Origin: Microbacterium azadirachtae
Lineage (GTDB): Bacteria > Actinomycetota > Actinomycetes > Actinomycetales > Microbacteriaceae
Direction of reading: 5' to 3'
NCBI RefSeq assembly: GCF_000956545.1
Contig: NZ_JYIT01000062.1
Location: forward strand, 1 to 57,500
Length of the DNA stretch: 57,500 bases
In this document: positions 8,138 to 16,313 of the stretch, piece by piece
How the letters are laid out: each line of letters opens with the position of its first letter
Position numbering within the stretch: position 1 is the stretch's first letter
Notes under the pieces: model-generated
Seen by the model: the letters and a program-made list of their open reading frames with translations, nothing else
The model's database searches: none
Told to the model about the DNA's origin: nothing
Made by a program: the position numbers and the translations under genes

Positions 8138-8166
8138 TGGACGGGTGGCGGGAACGCTGTTACTGT
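8138..8166 (+). promoter_or_regulatory. Predicted promoter of guaD-permease operon
   Basis: TGGACG (8138-8143), a 17-nt spacer and TACTGT (8161-8166) read toward guaD. Transcription would start near 8173, leaving a leader of about 130 nt. Confidence 0.5.
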
Positions 8167-8172
8167 CGAGCC

Positions 8173-8303
8173 AGCCCGACGCCGCATCCACGGCCGAAGG
8201 CGGGATGACAACCTAGCGGTTCGACGTACTTATCTCGAGGAAGGGCCCGACGAGGGGCCCGACCGGAAGCCGTATCACTGCGACGACAGCAAGGAAGCTC
8301 TCC
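8173..8303 (+). promoter_or_regulatory. Long, probably structured 5' leader of guaD
   Basis: About 130 nt between the predicted start site and guaD. It contains AACC-TAGC-GGTT (a small hairpin near 8208) and two GGGCCCGAC direct repeats near 8247-8270 that can also pair as GGGCCC/GGGCCC. I could not match it to a known riboswitch class: part resembles the 5' motif of ykkC RNAs but the other conserved blocks are missing. A purine-responsive element is possible given the genes downstream. Confidence 0.3.
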
Positions 8304-8852
8304 ATGAACAGCACCCGTGTGCCTTCGGACAGCAGTGCGCCTTCGGACAGCAGCGTGCCCTCGGCCGCCGCGGCGACCACGCCGGCCGAGTACCTCGCTC
8401 AGGCGGTCGCCCTCGCCACGGACAACGTCCGAAACGCCGGAGGTCCGTTCGGCGCCATCATCGTCTCGGCCGACGGCCGGGTCTTCGAGGGCGTCAACCG
8501 GGTCACCGCGAATCTCGACCCCTCGGCGCACGCCGAGGTGACCGCGATCCGCAACGCGTGCCAGCAGCTCGGCACGTTCGACCTCTCCGGCGCCACCCTC
8601 TACACGAGCTGCGAGCCCTGCCCGATGTGCCTGGCCACGTCGCTCTGGGCGCGCATCGACCGCGTCTACTTCGCGGCGAACCGCGACGACGCGGCCGACG
8701 CGGGCTTCGACGACGCGGTGTTCTACCGCTACTTCGAGGGCGGGCCCGAGGACCGGGTGATCATGCCCGTGAGCGACATCGCGCTGCCTCCCGAGGAGCG
8801 CGTCGCGCCCTTCACCGAGTGGAGCCTCACCACCACCCGCATCGAGTACTGA
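8304..8852 (+). CDS. guaD: Guanine deaminase (CDA-fold, GuaD type)
   Basis: A 182-aa cytidine-deaminase-fold enzyme that deaminates guanine to xanthine. Seen: zinc site HAEVTAIR (His76, catalytic Glu78) and SCEPCPMC (Cys106, Cys109); GGPFGAIIVSADGRV before it; and after it AADAGFDDAVFYRYF plus a C-terminal Glu-Tyr, which match my memory of B. subtilis GuaD rather than TadA or CodA. The N-terminal 25 residues are a Ser/Ala-rich extension made by an 18-bp tandem duplication (PSDSSA PSDSSV). The ribosome site AAGGAAG supports the ATG at 8304. A purine permease follows 28 nt later, and xanthine dehydrogenase genes lie 4 kb away. Confidence 0.9.
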   Translation: MNSTRVPSDSSAPSDSSVPSAAAATTPAEYLAQAVALATDNVRNAGGPFGAIIVSADGRVFEGVNRVTANLDPSAHAEVTAIRNACQQLGTFDLSGATLYTSCEPCPMCLATSLWARIDRVYFAANRDDAADAGFDDAVFYRYFEGGPEDRVIMPVSDIALPPEERVAPFTEWSLTTTRIEY

Positions 8853-8880
8853 CCCGACCCGACCGATCCAGGAGCAGACA

Positions 8881-10419
8881 ATGACGTCCCACACTCCCTC
8901 CCCCGACACCGAGGGCATGCCCACCGTCTCCGGCGGCGACGTGTTCTCCCGCAGCACGGAAGACCTCCCGCCGCTGAAGACCGGCGCCAGCGCCACCGTC
9001 GATGCAGAACCGGCGAACGCCTTCGACCGCTTCTTCGAGATCACCCGCCGAGGCTCGACCGTCGGCCGGGAGATCCGCGGCGGCATCGTGACCTTCGTCA
9101 CCATGGCCTACATCGTGATCCTCAACCCGCTGATCCTCGGCGGGACGAAGGATGTGGTCGGCCATGCGCTGCAGGCCGCGCAGATCGGCGCCGCGACCGG
9201 CCTCACCGCCGGCGTGATGACGATCCTCTTCGGCGTCGTCGCGCGCCTGCCGTTCGCGATCGCGGCGGGCCTCGGCATCAACTCCTTCCTCGCCGTCTCG
9301 GTGGTCGGCCAGGTCACCTGGCAGGAGGCCATGGGCCTCGTGGTCATCAACGGCGTGCTGATCGTGCTGTTCGGGGCCACGGGGATCCGGACCGCGATCT
9401 TCAAGGCCGTCCCGCAGGCGCTCAAGGCGGCGATCACGGTCGGCATCGGCCTCTTCATCGCCTTCATCGGCTTCGTCGACTCCGGCTTCGTCAACCGCAC
9501 CCCGGCAGGGCCCCCGGTCCAGCTCGGCAACGGCGGATCGCTCACCTCGGTGCCCACGCTGATCTTCCTGCTGGGCGTCGTCGTCATCGCGATCCTCGTG
9601 GCGCGCAAGGTGCCCGGCGGCATCCTGATCGGCATCGTGGCCACAACCGTCGTCGCGCTCATCGCGCAGGCGGTGCTGAACCTCGGGCCCTCGTTCAAGG
9701 ATCCCAACGGCTGGCACATGACGATCCCACAGTTGCCCAGCACGTGGATCACCGTGCCCGACTTCGGGCTGATCGGCCAGTTCGACCTGTTCGGCGCCTT
9801 CGGCCGCATCGGCGCGCTGTCCGCCACGATGCTCGTCTTCACCCTGGTGTTCTCGAATTTCTTCGACGCCATGGGCACCATGACCGGCCTCGCCAAGAAC
9901 GCGGGCCTGGCCTACAAGGACGGCACGTTCCCGCGGCTGCGCTCGGCATTCGTCGTCGAGGGCTTCGGCGCCGTCGCCGGCGGCGTGACCTCGACCTCGT
10001 CGAACACGGTCTACGTCGACAGCGCCTCCGGCATCGGCGAGGGCGCCCGCACGGGTCTCGCGTCGCTCGTGGTCGGTGCGCTGTTCCTGCTCTCGATGTT
10101 CGTCACACCGCTCACGCTGGTCGTGCCGATCGAGGTCGGATCCGCGGCGCTGGTGGTCGTCGGCGCCATGATGATGGCCCAGATCCGCGAGATCAGGTTC
10201 GACAAGTTCGCGGTCGCGCTGCCCGCGTTCCTCACCATCGTGACCATGCCGCTGACCTACTCGATCGCGAACGGCATCGGCGTCGGCTTCATCTCCTGGG
10301 CGCTCGTCAACGCGCTGTCGGGACGCGCGCGCAAGGTGCACTGGCTCATGTGGGTCGTCGCGGCAGGGTTCGCCCTGTACTTCGTCCGCGGGCCGGTGGA
10401 GCAGCTGCTCGGCCACTGA
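8881..10419 (+). CDS. NCS2-family purine permease (AzgA-like)
   Basis: A 512-aa membrane transporter of the AzgA branch (COG2252) of NCS2, proton symporters for guanine, hypoxanthine or adenine. Seen: a 45-residue hydrophilic N-terminus, the family opening FDRFFEITRRGSTVGREIRGG, TFVTMAYIVILNPLIL in TM1, PFAIAAGLGINSFLAVSVV in TM3, FDAMGTMTGLAKNAG, and TSTSSNTVYVDSASGIGEGARTGL, the conserved substrate-site region in the second half. About 12-14 hydrophobic segments. It lies 28 nt after guaD, so guanine uptake and deamination are co-expressed. Exact substrate preference cannot be read from sequence. Confidence 0.88.
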   Translation: MTSHTPSPDTEGMPTVSGGDVFSRSTEDLPPLKTGASATVDAEPANAFDRFFEITRRGSTVGREIRGGIVTFVTMAYIVILNPLILGGTKDVVGHALQAAQIGAATGLTAGVMTILFGVVARLPFAIAAGLGINSFLAVSVVGQVTWQEAMGLVVINGVLIVLFGATGIRTAIFKAVPQALKAAITVGIGLFIAFIGFVDSGFVNRTPAGPPVQLGNGGSLTSVPTLIFLLGVVVIAILVARKVPGGILIGIVATTVVALIAQAVLNLGPSFKDPNGWHMTIPQLPSTWITVPDFGLIGQFDLFGAFGRIGALSATMLVFTLVFSNFFDAMGTMTGLAKNAGLAYKDGTFPRLRSAFVVEGFGAVAGGVTSTSSNTVYVDSASGIGEGARTGLASLVVGALFLLSMFVTPLTLVVPIEVGSAALVVVGAMMMAQIREIRFDKFAVALPAFLTIVTMPLTYSIANGIGVGFISWALVNALSGRARKVHWLMWVVAAGFALYFVRGPVEQLLGH

Positions 10420-10522
10420 GCCCTCACCCCCCAAGCCCCGAGCGTCGCCGCGGGAGGGGCCTGGGGGAATTGCGGGTCAGGATCCACGGCGTCACACAGC
10501 CGGGGACGCCCGCGGGCGCGAG

Positions 10523-10557
10523 AACGGCGCCCCGACAGGGATCGTCGGGGCGCCGTT
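10523..10557. terminator. Bidirectional terminator between the permease and csp
   Basis: AACGGCGCCCCGAC (10523-10536) pairs perfectly over 14 bp with GTCGGGGCGCCGTT (10544-10557) around a 7-nt loop. It sits 13 nt after the csp stop and 100 nt after the permease stop, so it can serve both converging transcripts. The T-tract is short. Confidence 0.75.
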
Positions 10558-10570
10558 TCGTGCAGCTCGC

Positions 10571-10774
10571 TCAGACGAGCTGGATGTTCGCCGCCTGCAT
10601 GCCCTTCGGGCCGCGCTCAGCGTCGAAAGAGACCTTCTGGTTCTCTTCGAGGTTGCGGTAGCCGTCGCCGGTGATCGCGCTGAAGTGCGCGAAGACGTCG
10701 GCGGTCCCGTCGTCGGGGGAGATGAAGCCGAAGCCCTTCTCGGAGTTGAACCATTTGACGATGCCCGTGGCCAT
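10571..10774 (-). CDS. Cold-shock protein (CspA family)
   Basis: A 67-aa single CSD protein that binds single-stranded RNA/DNA and acts as an RNA chaperone. Seen: [17 protein letters not shown] (RNP1), DVFAHFSAI (RNP2), and the C-terminal [13 protein letters not shown]. Start ATG at 10774 with AAGGAA upstream. The frame stays open further upstream but that part is leader, not protein. Preceded by an unusually long untranslated region. Confidence 0.95.
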   Translation of the reverse strand: MATGIVKWFNSEKGFGFISPDDGTADVFAHFSAITGDGYRNLEENQKVSFDAERGPKGMQAANIQLV

Positions 10775-11001
10775 GACGTCATTCCTTCGTTGTCTGGGAC
10801 CAGCGAGTGATCCGCGAGTGCGCGGCAAACCTGCCGCGACGTGGGGGGAGATCGGGATTCGATCGGCGAAGCGCATCACGATGGCTGATGCGACCAGAGC
10901 CACTGAACTGAATACCCGCCCGGCGCGCAGCCGGGGCCAGAAGATGGTCCGGAGATCACTCCGGCAGAAACCACAACTTCAATAACCTGAACCCGAGCCT
11001 A
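10775..11001 (-). promoter_or_regulatory. Long csp 5' leader and candidate promoter
   Basis: TAGGCT on the minus strand at 10996-11001 is a candidate -10, giving a leader of about 215 nt, as is common for cold-inducible csp mRNAs. Within it CCGGAG-ATCA-CTCCGG (10949-10964) is a perfect 6-bp, 4-loop hairpin. The opposite strand near 11042-11047 has TAGCGT, a candidate -10 for the TPR gene. No gene is seen in 10775-11064. Confidence 0.4.
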
Positions 11002-11064
11002 CACGAGATCCGATCCTCTCCGGACAGCGGTGCATCCCGGCTAGCGTGGCACGAGGAGGAACCC

Positions 11065-11568
11065 ATGAGCACCGACCCCGAACTGCACGCCCGGCTGGAC
11101 GAGATCTTCGCCGCGCGGGATCGCGCACGGATGGCGCCGACGATCGCCGCGTTCCTCGACGTGCTCGCCGAGCATCCCGACGATCCGGCCGTGCTCTACG
11201 AGGTGGGCGGCGCGTACGACACCGACGGTCAGGAGGAGACGGCGCTCGGCTACTACCGGCGGGCGATGGCGGCGGGACTGGAGGGGCGCCGGCTGCGGCA
11301 GTGCTTCCTGCAGCTCGGCAGCACCCTGCGCAATCTCGGCCGTCTCGACGAGAGCCTCGCCGCGTTCGACGAGGGCATCGCGCTGTTCCCCGAGTCGGAG
11401 TCGCTCGGCCTGTTCCGCGCCCTCACCCTGCACGCGATGGGGCGGCCGAGCGCCGCGCTCGGAGCCGTGCTCACCGTGATCGCCGACCGCTTCCCGACCT
11501 CGGAGGTGCGGCGCTACGAGGCGGCGCTCCGCGGCAACGCGGCCTACCTCGCGTCTCTCGACGACTGA
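11065..11568 (+). CDS. Tetratricopeptide-repeat protein
   Basis: A 167-aa soluble helical protein. Seen: TPR-like helix pairs, for example PDDPAVLYEVGGAYDTDGQEE, ALGYYRRAMAAGLEG, CFLQLGSTLRNLGRLDESL and AAFDEGIALFPESESL, with the usual small/large residue pattern at positions 8, 20 and 27. TPR domains mediate protein contacts; the partner is unknown. A strong GAGGAGG ribosome site precedes the ATG. Monocistronic and convergent with the acetyltransferase gene. Confidence 0.8.
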   Translation: MSTDPELHARLDEIFAARDRARMAPTIAAFLDVLAEHPDDPAVLYEVGGAYDTDGQEETALGYYRRAMAAGLEGRRLRQCFLQLGSTLRNLGRLDESLAAFDEGIALFPESESLGLFRALTLHAMGRPSAALGAVLTVIADRFPTSEVRRYEAALRGNAAYLASLDD

Positions 11569-11578
11569 GCTCCTCGGC

Positions 11579-11601
11579 GCCGGTGCGGCGACGTCACCGG
11601 C
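11579..11601. terminator. Hairpin between convergent TPR and acetyltransferase genes
   Basis: GCCGGTG (11579-11585) and CACCGGC (11595-11601) form a 7-bp stem with a 9-nt loop in the 42-nt convergent gap. No T-run. Confidence 0.4.
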
Positions 11602-11610
11602 GGCACCCGT

Positions 11611-12189
11611 TCACCACGCCCGGACCACGGCCGCCTTGGGGCCGGCCACGAGGGAGCGCGCGGGAACATCGTCGGCCACGACCGAGCCCGCCGCGACGAC
11701 CGCGTCCCGGCCGATCGTGACGCCCGGCAGGATCGTCGCACCCGCACCGATCCAGACGTTGTCCTCGACGAGGATCGGCGCCCCGGAGAGGTACTGCCGC
11801 CGCTCCTCGGGATCGACGGGGTGCCCCACCGTGATGAACGTCGCCTTCGGCCCGACCATCACGCCGTCGCCGAGCCGGATCCCGGCGAAGTCGAGGAAGG
11901 TGCATCCCTGGTTGATGAAGACGCGCTCGCCCAGCTCGAGGCGCAGGCCGTGGTCGGTGTAGAAGGGCGGGTAGACGGTGAGACGCGGTGGAAGGGGGCG
12001 CCCGAGGATCTCCGCGAGCACTGCCGCGCGGCCCTCCTCGTCGTCGAACGGCAGCAGGTTGAGACGCGAGGTCAGCGCGCTCACCGCGAGCACGCGCTCG
12101 CTCATCGCGCGGAACTCGGCGCCCAGCACGCGCTCGCCGGCCGCCAGGAGCTCGGGGTCGTGGATCGGCAGGAAGCGGTTGCGCGTCAT
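11611..12189 (-). CDS. Maltose/galactoside O-acetyltransferase family (left-handed beta helix)
   Basis: A 192-aa hexapeptide-repeat acetyltransferase. After a helical N-terminal cap (residues 1-60) come turns such as RVFINQGCTFLDFAGIRLGD, GVMVGPKATFITVGHPVD with the catalytic His of the Maa/LacA group, NVWIGAGATILPGVTIGRD and AVVAAGSVVADDVPARSLVAG. Family members transfer acetyl from acetyl-CoA to sugar hydroxyls. The start ATG at 12189 overlaps the stop of the upstream methyltransferase (ATGA), so the two are a coupled pair. The physiological substrate is not evident. Confidence 0.88.
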   Translation of the reverse strand: MTRNRFLPIHDPELLAAGERVLGAEFRAMSERVLAVSALTSRLNLLPFDDEEGRAAVLAEILGRPLPPRLTVYPPFYTDHGLRLELGERVFINQGCTFLDFAGIRLGDGVMVGPKATFITVGHPVDPEERRQYLSGAPILVEDNVWIGAGATILPGVTIGRDAVVAAGSVVADDVPARSLVAGPKAAVVRAW

Positions 12190-13016
12190 CCCTCCAGTAT
12201 GCGAACCGCGGCGGACGACCGGGACTCCTCCTCGTCGGTGCCGAGCCGTCGTCCGCTGATGCTCATCGCGCAGCCGAAGAAGTATCGCCGCACCTCGACC
12301 TCCAGGCCCGGTTCGGCGCGGAACGCCGCGACGGCGCGAGAACCGTCGCCGAACCCGGCGAGGTAGCGATGCAGCATGCGGTACTCGGTCGGGTCCGAGA
12401 GCAGGAGCAGCCCGGCGAGGGGCACGATCCAGCGCAGGTAGGCGCGGTAGGCCACGCGCAGCGGGCCGCAGGCGGGCTCTGTCACGTCGACGAAGGCGAA
12501 GGATCCGCGCGGGCGAAGGGTGCGCGCGACCTCGGCGGCCAGGCGCTCCAGCTGCCGGGCGTCGAACGTCTTGAGACCGTATGCGCTGACCACGACGTCG
12601 ACCGAGCCGCTCGGTGTCGTCTGCTCCAGGGCGTCCTCCTGGCGCAGCCGCACCCGCCCGGCGAAACGGCCGAGATTGCGCCGCTGCGCCTGCGCGAGCA
12701 TCTCGTCGGAGAAGTCGAGCGCCGTGATCCGCGCCTGCGGGAGCCGTCGCTCGATGCTGGCCCAGGTCTCGCCGCGGCCGCTCATGAGGTCGAGCACCCG
12801 GCGGGGGGAGCCCGCCGCCGGCACCAGGCGCAGCAGTCGGTGGCGCCACAGCACCGAGAAGCCGAGCGACAGCATCACGTTCATCCGGTCGTAGGAGCGT
12901 GCCATGCGGTCGAAGAGGTGGCGCACGCCGGCCGGGTCGTAGAGCGGGTCGGGCGTGCCCGGCACGACGGCGGAGGCGGGGAGGGCGACGGCGGAGGCTG
13001 CCGGGATCGTGGGCAT
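12186..13016 (-). CDS. UbiE/MenG-like SAM-dependent methyltransferase
   Basis: A 276-aa class I methyltransferase. Seen: the UbiE-type start LFDRMARSYDRMNVMLSLG with WRHRLL, motif I VLDLMSGRGETW, ALDFSDEMLAQAQRR, the acidic EDALEQ, VVSAYGLKTF in motif II, and LRPRGSFAFVDVTEP. Canonical MenG is about 230 aa and has NP-type motifs; this one is longer, with a hydrophobic stretch (WIVPLAGLLLLSDP) and a divergent C-terminus, so it is probably not the menaquinone enzyme. It is co-translated with a sugar O-acetyltransferase. No ribosome site is seen; promoter spacing suggests a leaderless start at ATG 13016. Confidence 0.75.
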   Translation of the reverse strand: MPTIPAASAVALPASAVVPGTPDPLYDPAGVRHLFDRMARSYDRMNVMLSLGFSVLWRHRLLRLVPAAGSPRRVLDLMSGRGETWASIERRLPQARITALDFSDEMLAQAQRRNLGRFAGRVRLRQEDALEQTTPSGSVDVVVSAYGLKTFDARQLERLAAEVARTLRPRGSFAFVDVTEPACGPLRVAYRAYLRWIVPLAGLLLLSDPTEYRMLHRYLAGFGDGSRAVAAFRAEPGLEVEVRRYFFGCAMSISGRRLGTDEEESRSSAAVRILEG

Positions 13017-13022
13017 GGGACG

Positions 13023-13078
13023 ACCCTATCGGTAGAACTGAACATGTTCAATAATCAGAGTCGGCGAATCACCGTCAA
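13023..13078 (-). promoter_or_regulatory. Tandem promoters around a perfect 12-bp palindrome
   Basis: Minus strand: TTGACG (13073-13078), 16 nt, GATTAT (13051-13056); then TTGAAC (13046-13051), 17 nt, TAGGGT (13023-13028), followed by 6 nt and the methyltransferase ATG. The perfect palindrome TGAACATGTTCA (13039-13050) abuts the first -10 and overlaps the second -35, a typical repressor position. No TetR-type gene is nearby. Confidence 0.5.
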
Positions 13079-13095
13079 CGGCGACGCCAGGCGGC

Positions 13096-13923
13096 CTACT
13101 CGACCGCGGCGGCCTCGTCGATGAGCTGCAGGATCCGGGCGGCGACGCTCACGGCGATCACCGCGGGCTGCTTGCCGGAGACCTCGGGGATCCCGATCGG
13201 CGTGGTCACCCGGGCGAGGTCCGCGTCTGTCTGCCCCAGCTCGTGGAGCTTCGTGCGGAACCGCGCCCACTTCGAAGAGGATCCGATGAGGCCGACGGAT
13301 GCGAGTCCCGGACGGCGCAGGGCCTGGTCGACGATCGCGAGGTCCTCGACGTGATCGTGCGTCATGACGAGCACGTGCGCACCGGGGGCGAGATCCGCGA
13401 GCGCGGTTTCGGGGACGGGCGCGTGCACGACGCGCACCCGGGCGACCGCGTCGCCGAGCGGACCGCGCTCGCCCGGGGCGCCGATCCGCTCCTCGGCCAG
13501 CATCTCGTCGCGCGAGTCCACGAGCACGAGATCGAGCTCATGGCGGGCGAGGATGCGGGCGAGCTCGAGGCCGACGTGACCGAGGCCGAACACGGCGACG
13601 GTCGGGGTGACCCGGATCGGCTCCAGCAGCATCGTGACCTCTCCTCCGCAGCACTGCACGCCGTACTCGGTGACGGCCTTGTCGCTGAGCGTGAGCGCGA
13701 GCAGCTCCGGCTCCGCGGTGCCGTCGGCGAGCATCCGCCGCGCCTGCTCGATCGCCGTCTGCTCGAGGTTGCCTCCCCCGACCGTGCCGTGCACGGCGTC
13801 GGGGGAGACCACCATCTTGGCGCCGCCGTTGCGCGGCGCATGCCCGCGCACCGTCGCCAGGGTGACGATCACCGCGGGGATCCGCCGCGACCGCAGATCC
13901 TGCAGCGCGTCGAGCCAGTCCAT
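13096..13923 (-). CDS. xdhC: Xanthine dehydrogenase accessory protein XdhC
   Basis: A 275-aa XdhC/CoxI-family factor. Known role: binds molybdenum cofactor, helps its sulfuration, and inserts it into xanthine dehydrogenase; it is not part of the mature enzyme. Seen: TLATVRGHAPRNGGAKMVV, TVGGGNLEQTAI, VQCCGGEVTMLLEP with the paired Cys, a Rossmann segment VAVFGLGHVGLELARIL, LVMTHDHVEDLAIV and VGLIGSSSKWARFRTKL. It starts 2 nt after the xdhB stop and is the last gene of xdhABC. A ribosome site is weak, so coupling to xdhB is likely. Confidence 0.93.
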   Translation of the reverse strand: MDWLDALQDLRSRRIPAVIVTLATVRGHAPRNGGAKMVVSPDAVHGTVGGGNLEQTAIEQARRMLADGTAEPELLALTLSDKAVTEYGVQCCGGEVTMLLEPIRVTPTVAVFGLGHVGLELARILARHELDLVLVDSRDEMLAEERIGAPGERGPLGDAVARVRVVHAPVPETALADLAPGAHVLVMTHDHVEDLAIVDQALRRPGLASVGLIGSSSKWARFRTKLHELGQTDADLARVTTPIGIPEVSGKQPAVIAVSVAARILQLIDEAAAVE

Positions 13924-13925
13924 CG

Positions 13926-16313
13926 TCAGTCGCCGGCCGCGGCGACGAGCGTGCGCCCGTCGGCGTGATCGACCGAGGCCGCCGCAGCCGCCTCCTGCGC
14001 GCGGCGCACGGCCCAGAACACGGCCTCCGGCGTCGCCGGCGAGCCGAGATCGACCGAGTGCCCGGCCGGGCCGAACGCCGCGACGGCATCGCGCAGGGCC
14101 TCGCGGGCGCTGAACGCGAGCATGAACGGCGGCTCGCCCACGGCCTTGGATCCGTAGACCGCGCCCTCCTCGCGTGCGTTCTCGAACAGCCGCACGTGGA
14201 ACTCCTCCGGCATCTCGGAGAAGCTCGGCAGCTTGTACGTCGACGCCGACTGGGTCTGCAGCCGGCCCCGGTGCGGACCGTCGCCGGTGTCCCAGCGCAG
14301 CTCCTCGAGGGTCAGCCAGCCCACGCCCTGCACGTATGCGCCCTCGATCTGGCCGATGTCGAGCATCGGCGAGAGGGAGTCGCCCACGTCGTGGATGATG
14401 TCGACGCGGCGCACGCGGTAGGCGCCGGTGAACTCGTCCACCTCGACCTCGGTGGCGGCGGCACCGTACGCGAAGTACTTGAAGGGGGAGCCCTGCATGA
14501 TCTCCGGGTTCCAGTGCAGGCCCTCGGTGCGGTAGTAGCCCGCGGCGAACAGCTGCACGCGCTGGAAGTACGCCGCCTTGACGACCTCGTTCCACGAGAC
14601 GCGGTTCACCGGGGCGCCGAGCGCGGTCACGAAGCCGCCGCCGAAGCGCACGTCGCGCTCGTCGACGCCCAGCATGCGACCGGCCACCTTGGCGAGCCGA
14701 TCGCGGATCTGCTCGCACGCGTTCTTCACGGCGCCGCCGTTGAGGTCGGCGCCGGACGACGCGGCGGTCGCCGAGGTGTTGGGCACCTTGTCGGTGCGGG
14801 TCGGGGCGAGCCGCACCCGGTGCAGCTCCACGCCGAGCGCGGTCGCGGCGACCTGCAGCATCTTCGTGTGCAGGCCCTGGCCCATCTCGGTGCCGCCGTG
14901 GTTGACCAGGATCGAGCCGTCCTTGTAGACGTGCACGAGCGCGCCCGCCTGGTTGAAGGCCGCGAAGTTGAACGAGATCCCGAACTTGATGGGCGTCATC
15001 GACAGGGCCCGCTTCACATGGGGGCTGGTCTCGTTGAACCGCGCGATCCCCTCGCGCCGGGCGGGCACGTCCGCCTCGTCCGAGAGCTGGCCCCAGATCG
15101 TCTCCAGGCGGCCGGCGTCCTTCACGAGCTGGCCGTAGGGGGTCGTCTGACCCGGCTGGTAGAAGTTGCGCCGGCGCAGCTCGAGCGGATCGATCCCGAG
15201 CGTCGGGGCGACCCGGCCCAGGATGTCCTCGATCAGGAAGACGCCCTGCGGGCCGCCGAACCCGCGGTACGCGGTGTTCGAGGTCTTGTTTGTCTTCACG
15301 ATCTGCCCGTACGCGTGCACGTTCGGAATCCAGTAGGAGTTGTCGAGGTGGCAGAGCGCCCGGCCCAGCACCGGCTCCGACAGGTCGATCGACCATCCTC
15401 CGTCGCAGGTCAGGGTGGCGTCGAGCGCCTGCAGCAGGCCGTCCTCGTCGAAGCCGACCTTCCACGCGATGTGGAACGGGTGCCGCTTGCCGGTCATCGT
15501 GATGTCCTGCGTGCGGTTCAGGCGCAGCCGCACCGGACGCCCGGTGAGCTTGGCGCCGAGGGCCGCGATCGCCGCGAAGCCGTGCGGCTGCATCTCCTTG
15601 CCGCCGAACCCGCCGCCCATGCGCAGGCACTGCACCGTGACCTCGTGCGCGGGGATCCCGAGCACGTGCGAGACCAGATCCTGGGTCTCGGTGGGGTGCT
15701 GGGTGGAGCACTGGATGAAGTACTGCCCCTCGGAGTCGCGCACCGCGAACGACGCGTGGGTCTCCAGGTAGAAGTGCTCCTGGCCGCCGAACTCCGTCAC
15801 GCCCTCGAACACGTGGGCGGATCCGGCCAGGCCCGCGGCGGCGTCGCCGCGCTGCACGGTGCGCGGGGTGCCCTGGAACGACTGGGCGTCGAGCGCGTCC
15901 TGGACGGTGATGAGGGAGGGCAGCGGCTCGTACTCGACGGCGACGCGCTCGGCGCCGAGGCGCGCGGCCTCCTGCGTCTCGCCGAGCACCCACACCAGGG
16001 CGTGGCCGTAGAACATCGCCTCGCTCGGGAACAGAGGCTCGTCGTTGCGGATCCCGGCGTCGTTGAGACCCGGCACGTCGTCGGCGGTGAGCACGCGCAC
16101 GACGCCGGGCACCTCGTAGGCACCGGACACGTCGATCGTGACCTTCGCGTGCGCGTTGGTGGACTGCACCGGCCACGCGGTCAGCACGCCGTGCGTCTGC
16201 TCCGCGATGTCGTCGGTGTACATCGCCGCTCCTGTCACATGCAGGGCGGCGCTCTCGTGCGCGGCCCGCAGGCCGACGACGGGGTTCTCCGGGCGGTCGG
16301 CGAGGGTGCTCAT
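13926..16313 (-). CDS. xdhB: Xanthine dehydrogenase molybdopterin-binding subunit
   Basis: A 795-aa catalytic subunit that hydroxylates hypoxanthine and xanthine to urate at a Mo-pterin centre. Seen: GGQEHFYLET, CLRMGGGFGGKE, LNRTQDITMTGKRHPF (region of the substrate-binding Glu), TAYRGFGGPQG (region of the substrate Arg), GTEMGQGLHTKM, and SKAVGEPPFML with the catalytic Glu of the family. These distinguish it from CO dehydrogenase and aldehyde oxidases. It starts inside the xdhA stop (ATGA) with a strong GGAGG site in the xdhA tail. Gene naming for this subunit varies between species. Confidence 0.95.
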   Translation of the reverse strand: MSTLADRPENPVVGLRAAHESAALHVTGAAMYTDDIAEQTHGVLTAWPVQSTNAHAKVTIDVSGAYEVPGVVRVLTADDVPGLNDAGIRNDEPLFPSEAMFYGHALVWVLGETQEAARLGAERVAVEYEPLPSLITVQDALDAQSFQGTPRTVQRGDAAAGLAGSAHVFEGVTEFGGQEHFYLETHASFAVRDSEGQYFIQCSTQHPTETQDLVSHVLGIPAHEVTVQCLRMGGGFGGKEMQPHGFAAIAALGAKLTGRPVRLRLNRTQDITMTGKRHPFHIAWKVGFDEDGLLQALDATLTCDGGWSIDLSEPVLGRALCHLDNSYWIPNVHAYGQIVKTNKTSNTAYRGFGGPQGVFLIEDILGRVAPTLGIDPLELRRRNFYQPGQTTPYGQLVKDAGRLETIWGQLSDEADVPARREGIARFNETSPHVKRALSMTPIKFGISFNFAAFNQAGALVHVYKDGSILVNHGGTEMGQGLHTKMLQVAATALGVELHRVRLAPTRTDKVPNTSATAASSGADLNGGAVKNACEQIRDRLAKVAGRMLGVDERDVRFGGGFVTALGAPVNRVSWNEVVKAAYFQRVQLFAAGYYRTEGLHWNPEIMQGSPFKYFAYGAAATEVEVDEFTGAYRVRRVDIIHDVGDSLSPMLDIGQIEGAYVQGVGWLTLEELRWDTGDGPHRGRLQTQSASTYKLPSFSEMPEEFHVRLFENAREEGAVYGSKAVGEPPFMLAFSAREALRDAVAAFGPAGHSVDLGSPATPEAVFWAVRRAQEAAAAASVDHADGRTLVAAAGD

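Noticed and set aside
8208..8290. ykkC-like (guanidine/PRPP/ppGpp) riboswitch before guaD.
   Set aside because: Only a CTAGCGGTTC segment resembles the conserved 5' block; the GGTCCGAGAG and GGGA-AAAGCCC blocks are not present.
12186..13016. Menaquinone methyltransferase MenG.
   Set aside because: Motif I and the N-terminus are UbiE-like, but length, a hydrophobic insert and the C-terminus differ, and no menaquinone genes are near.
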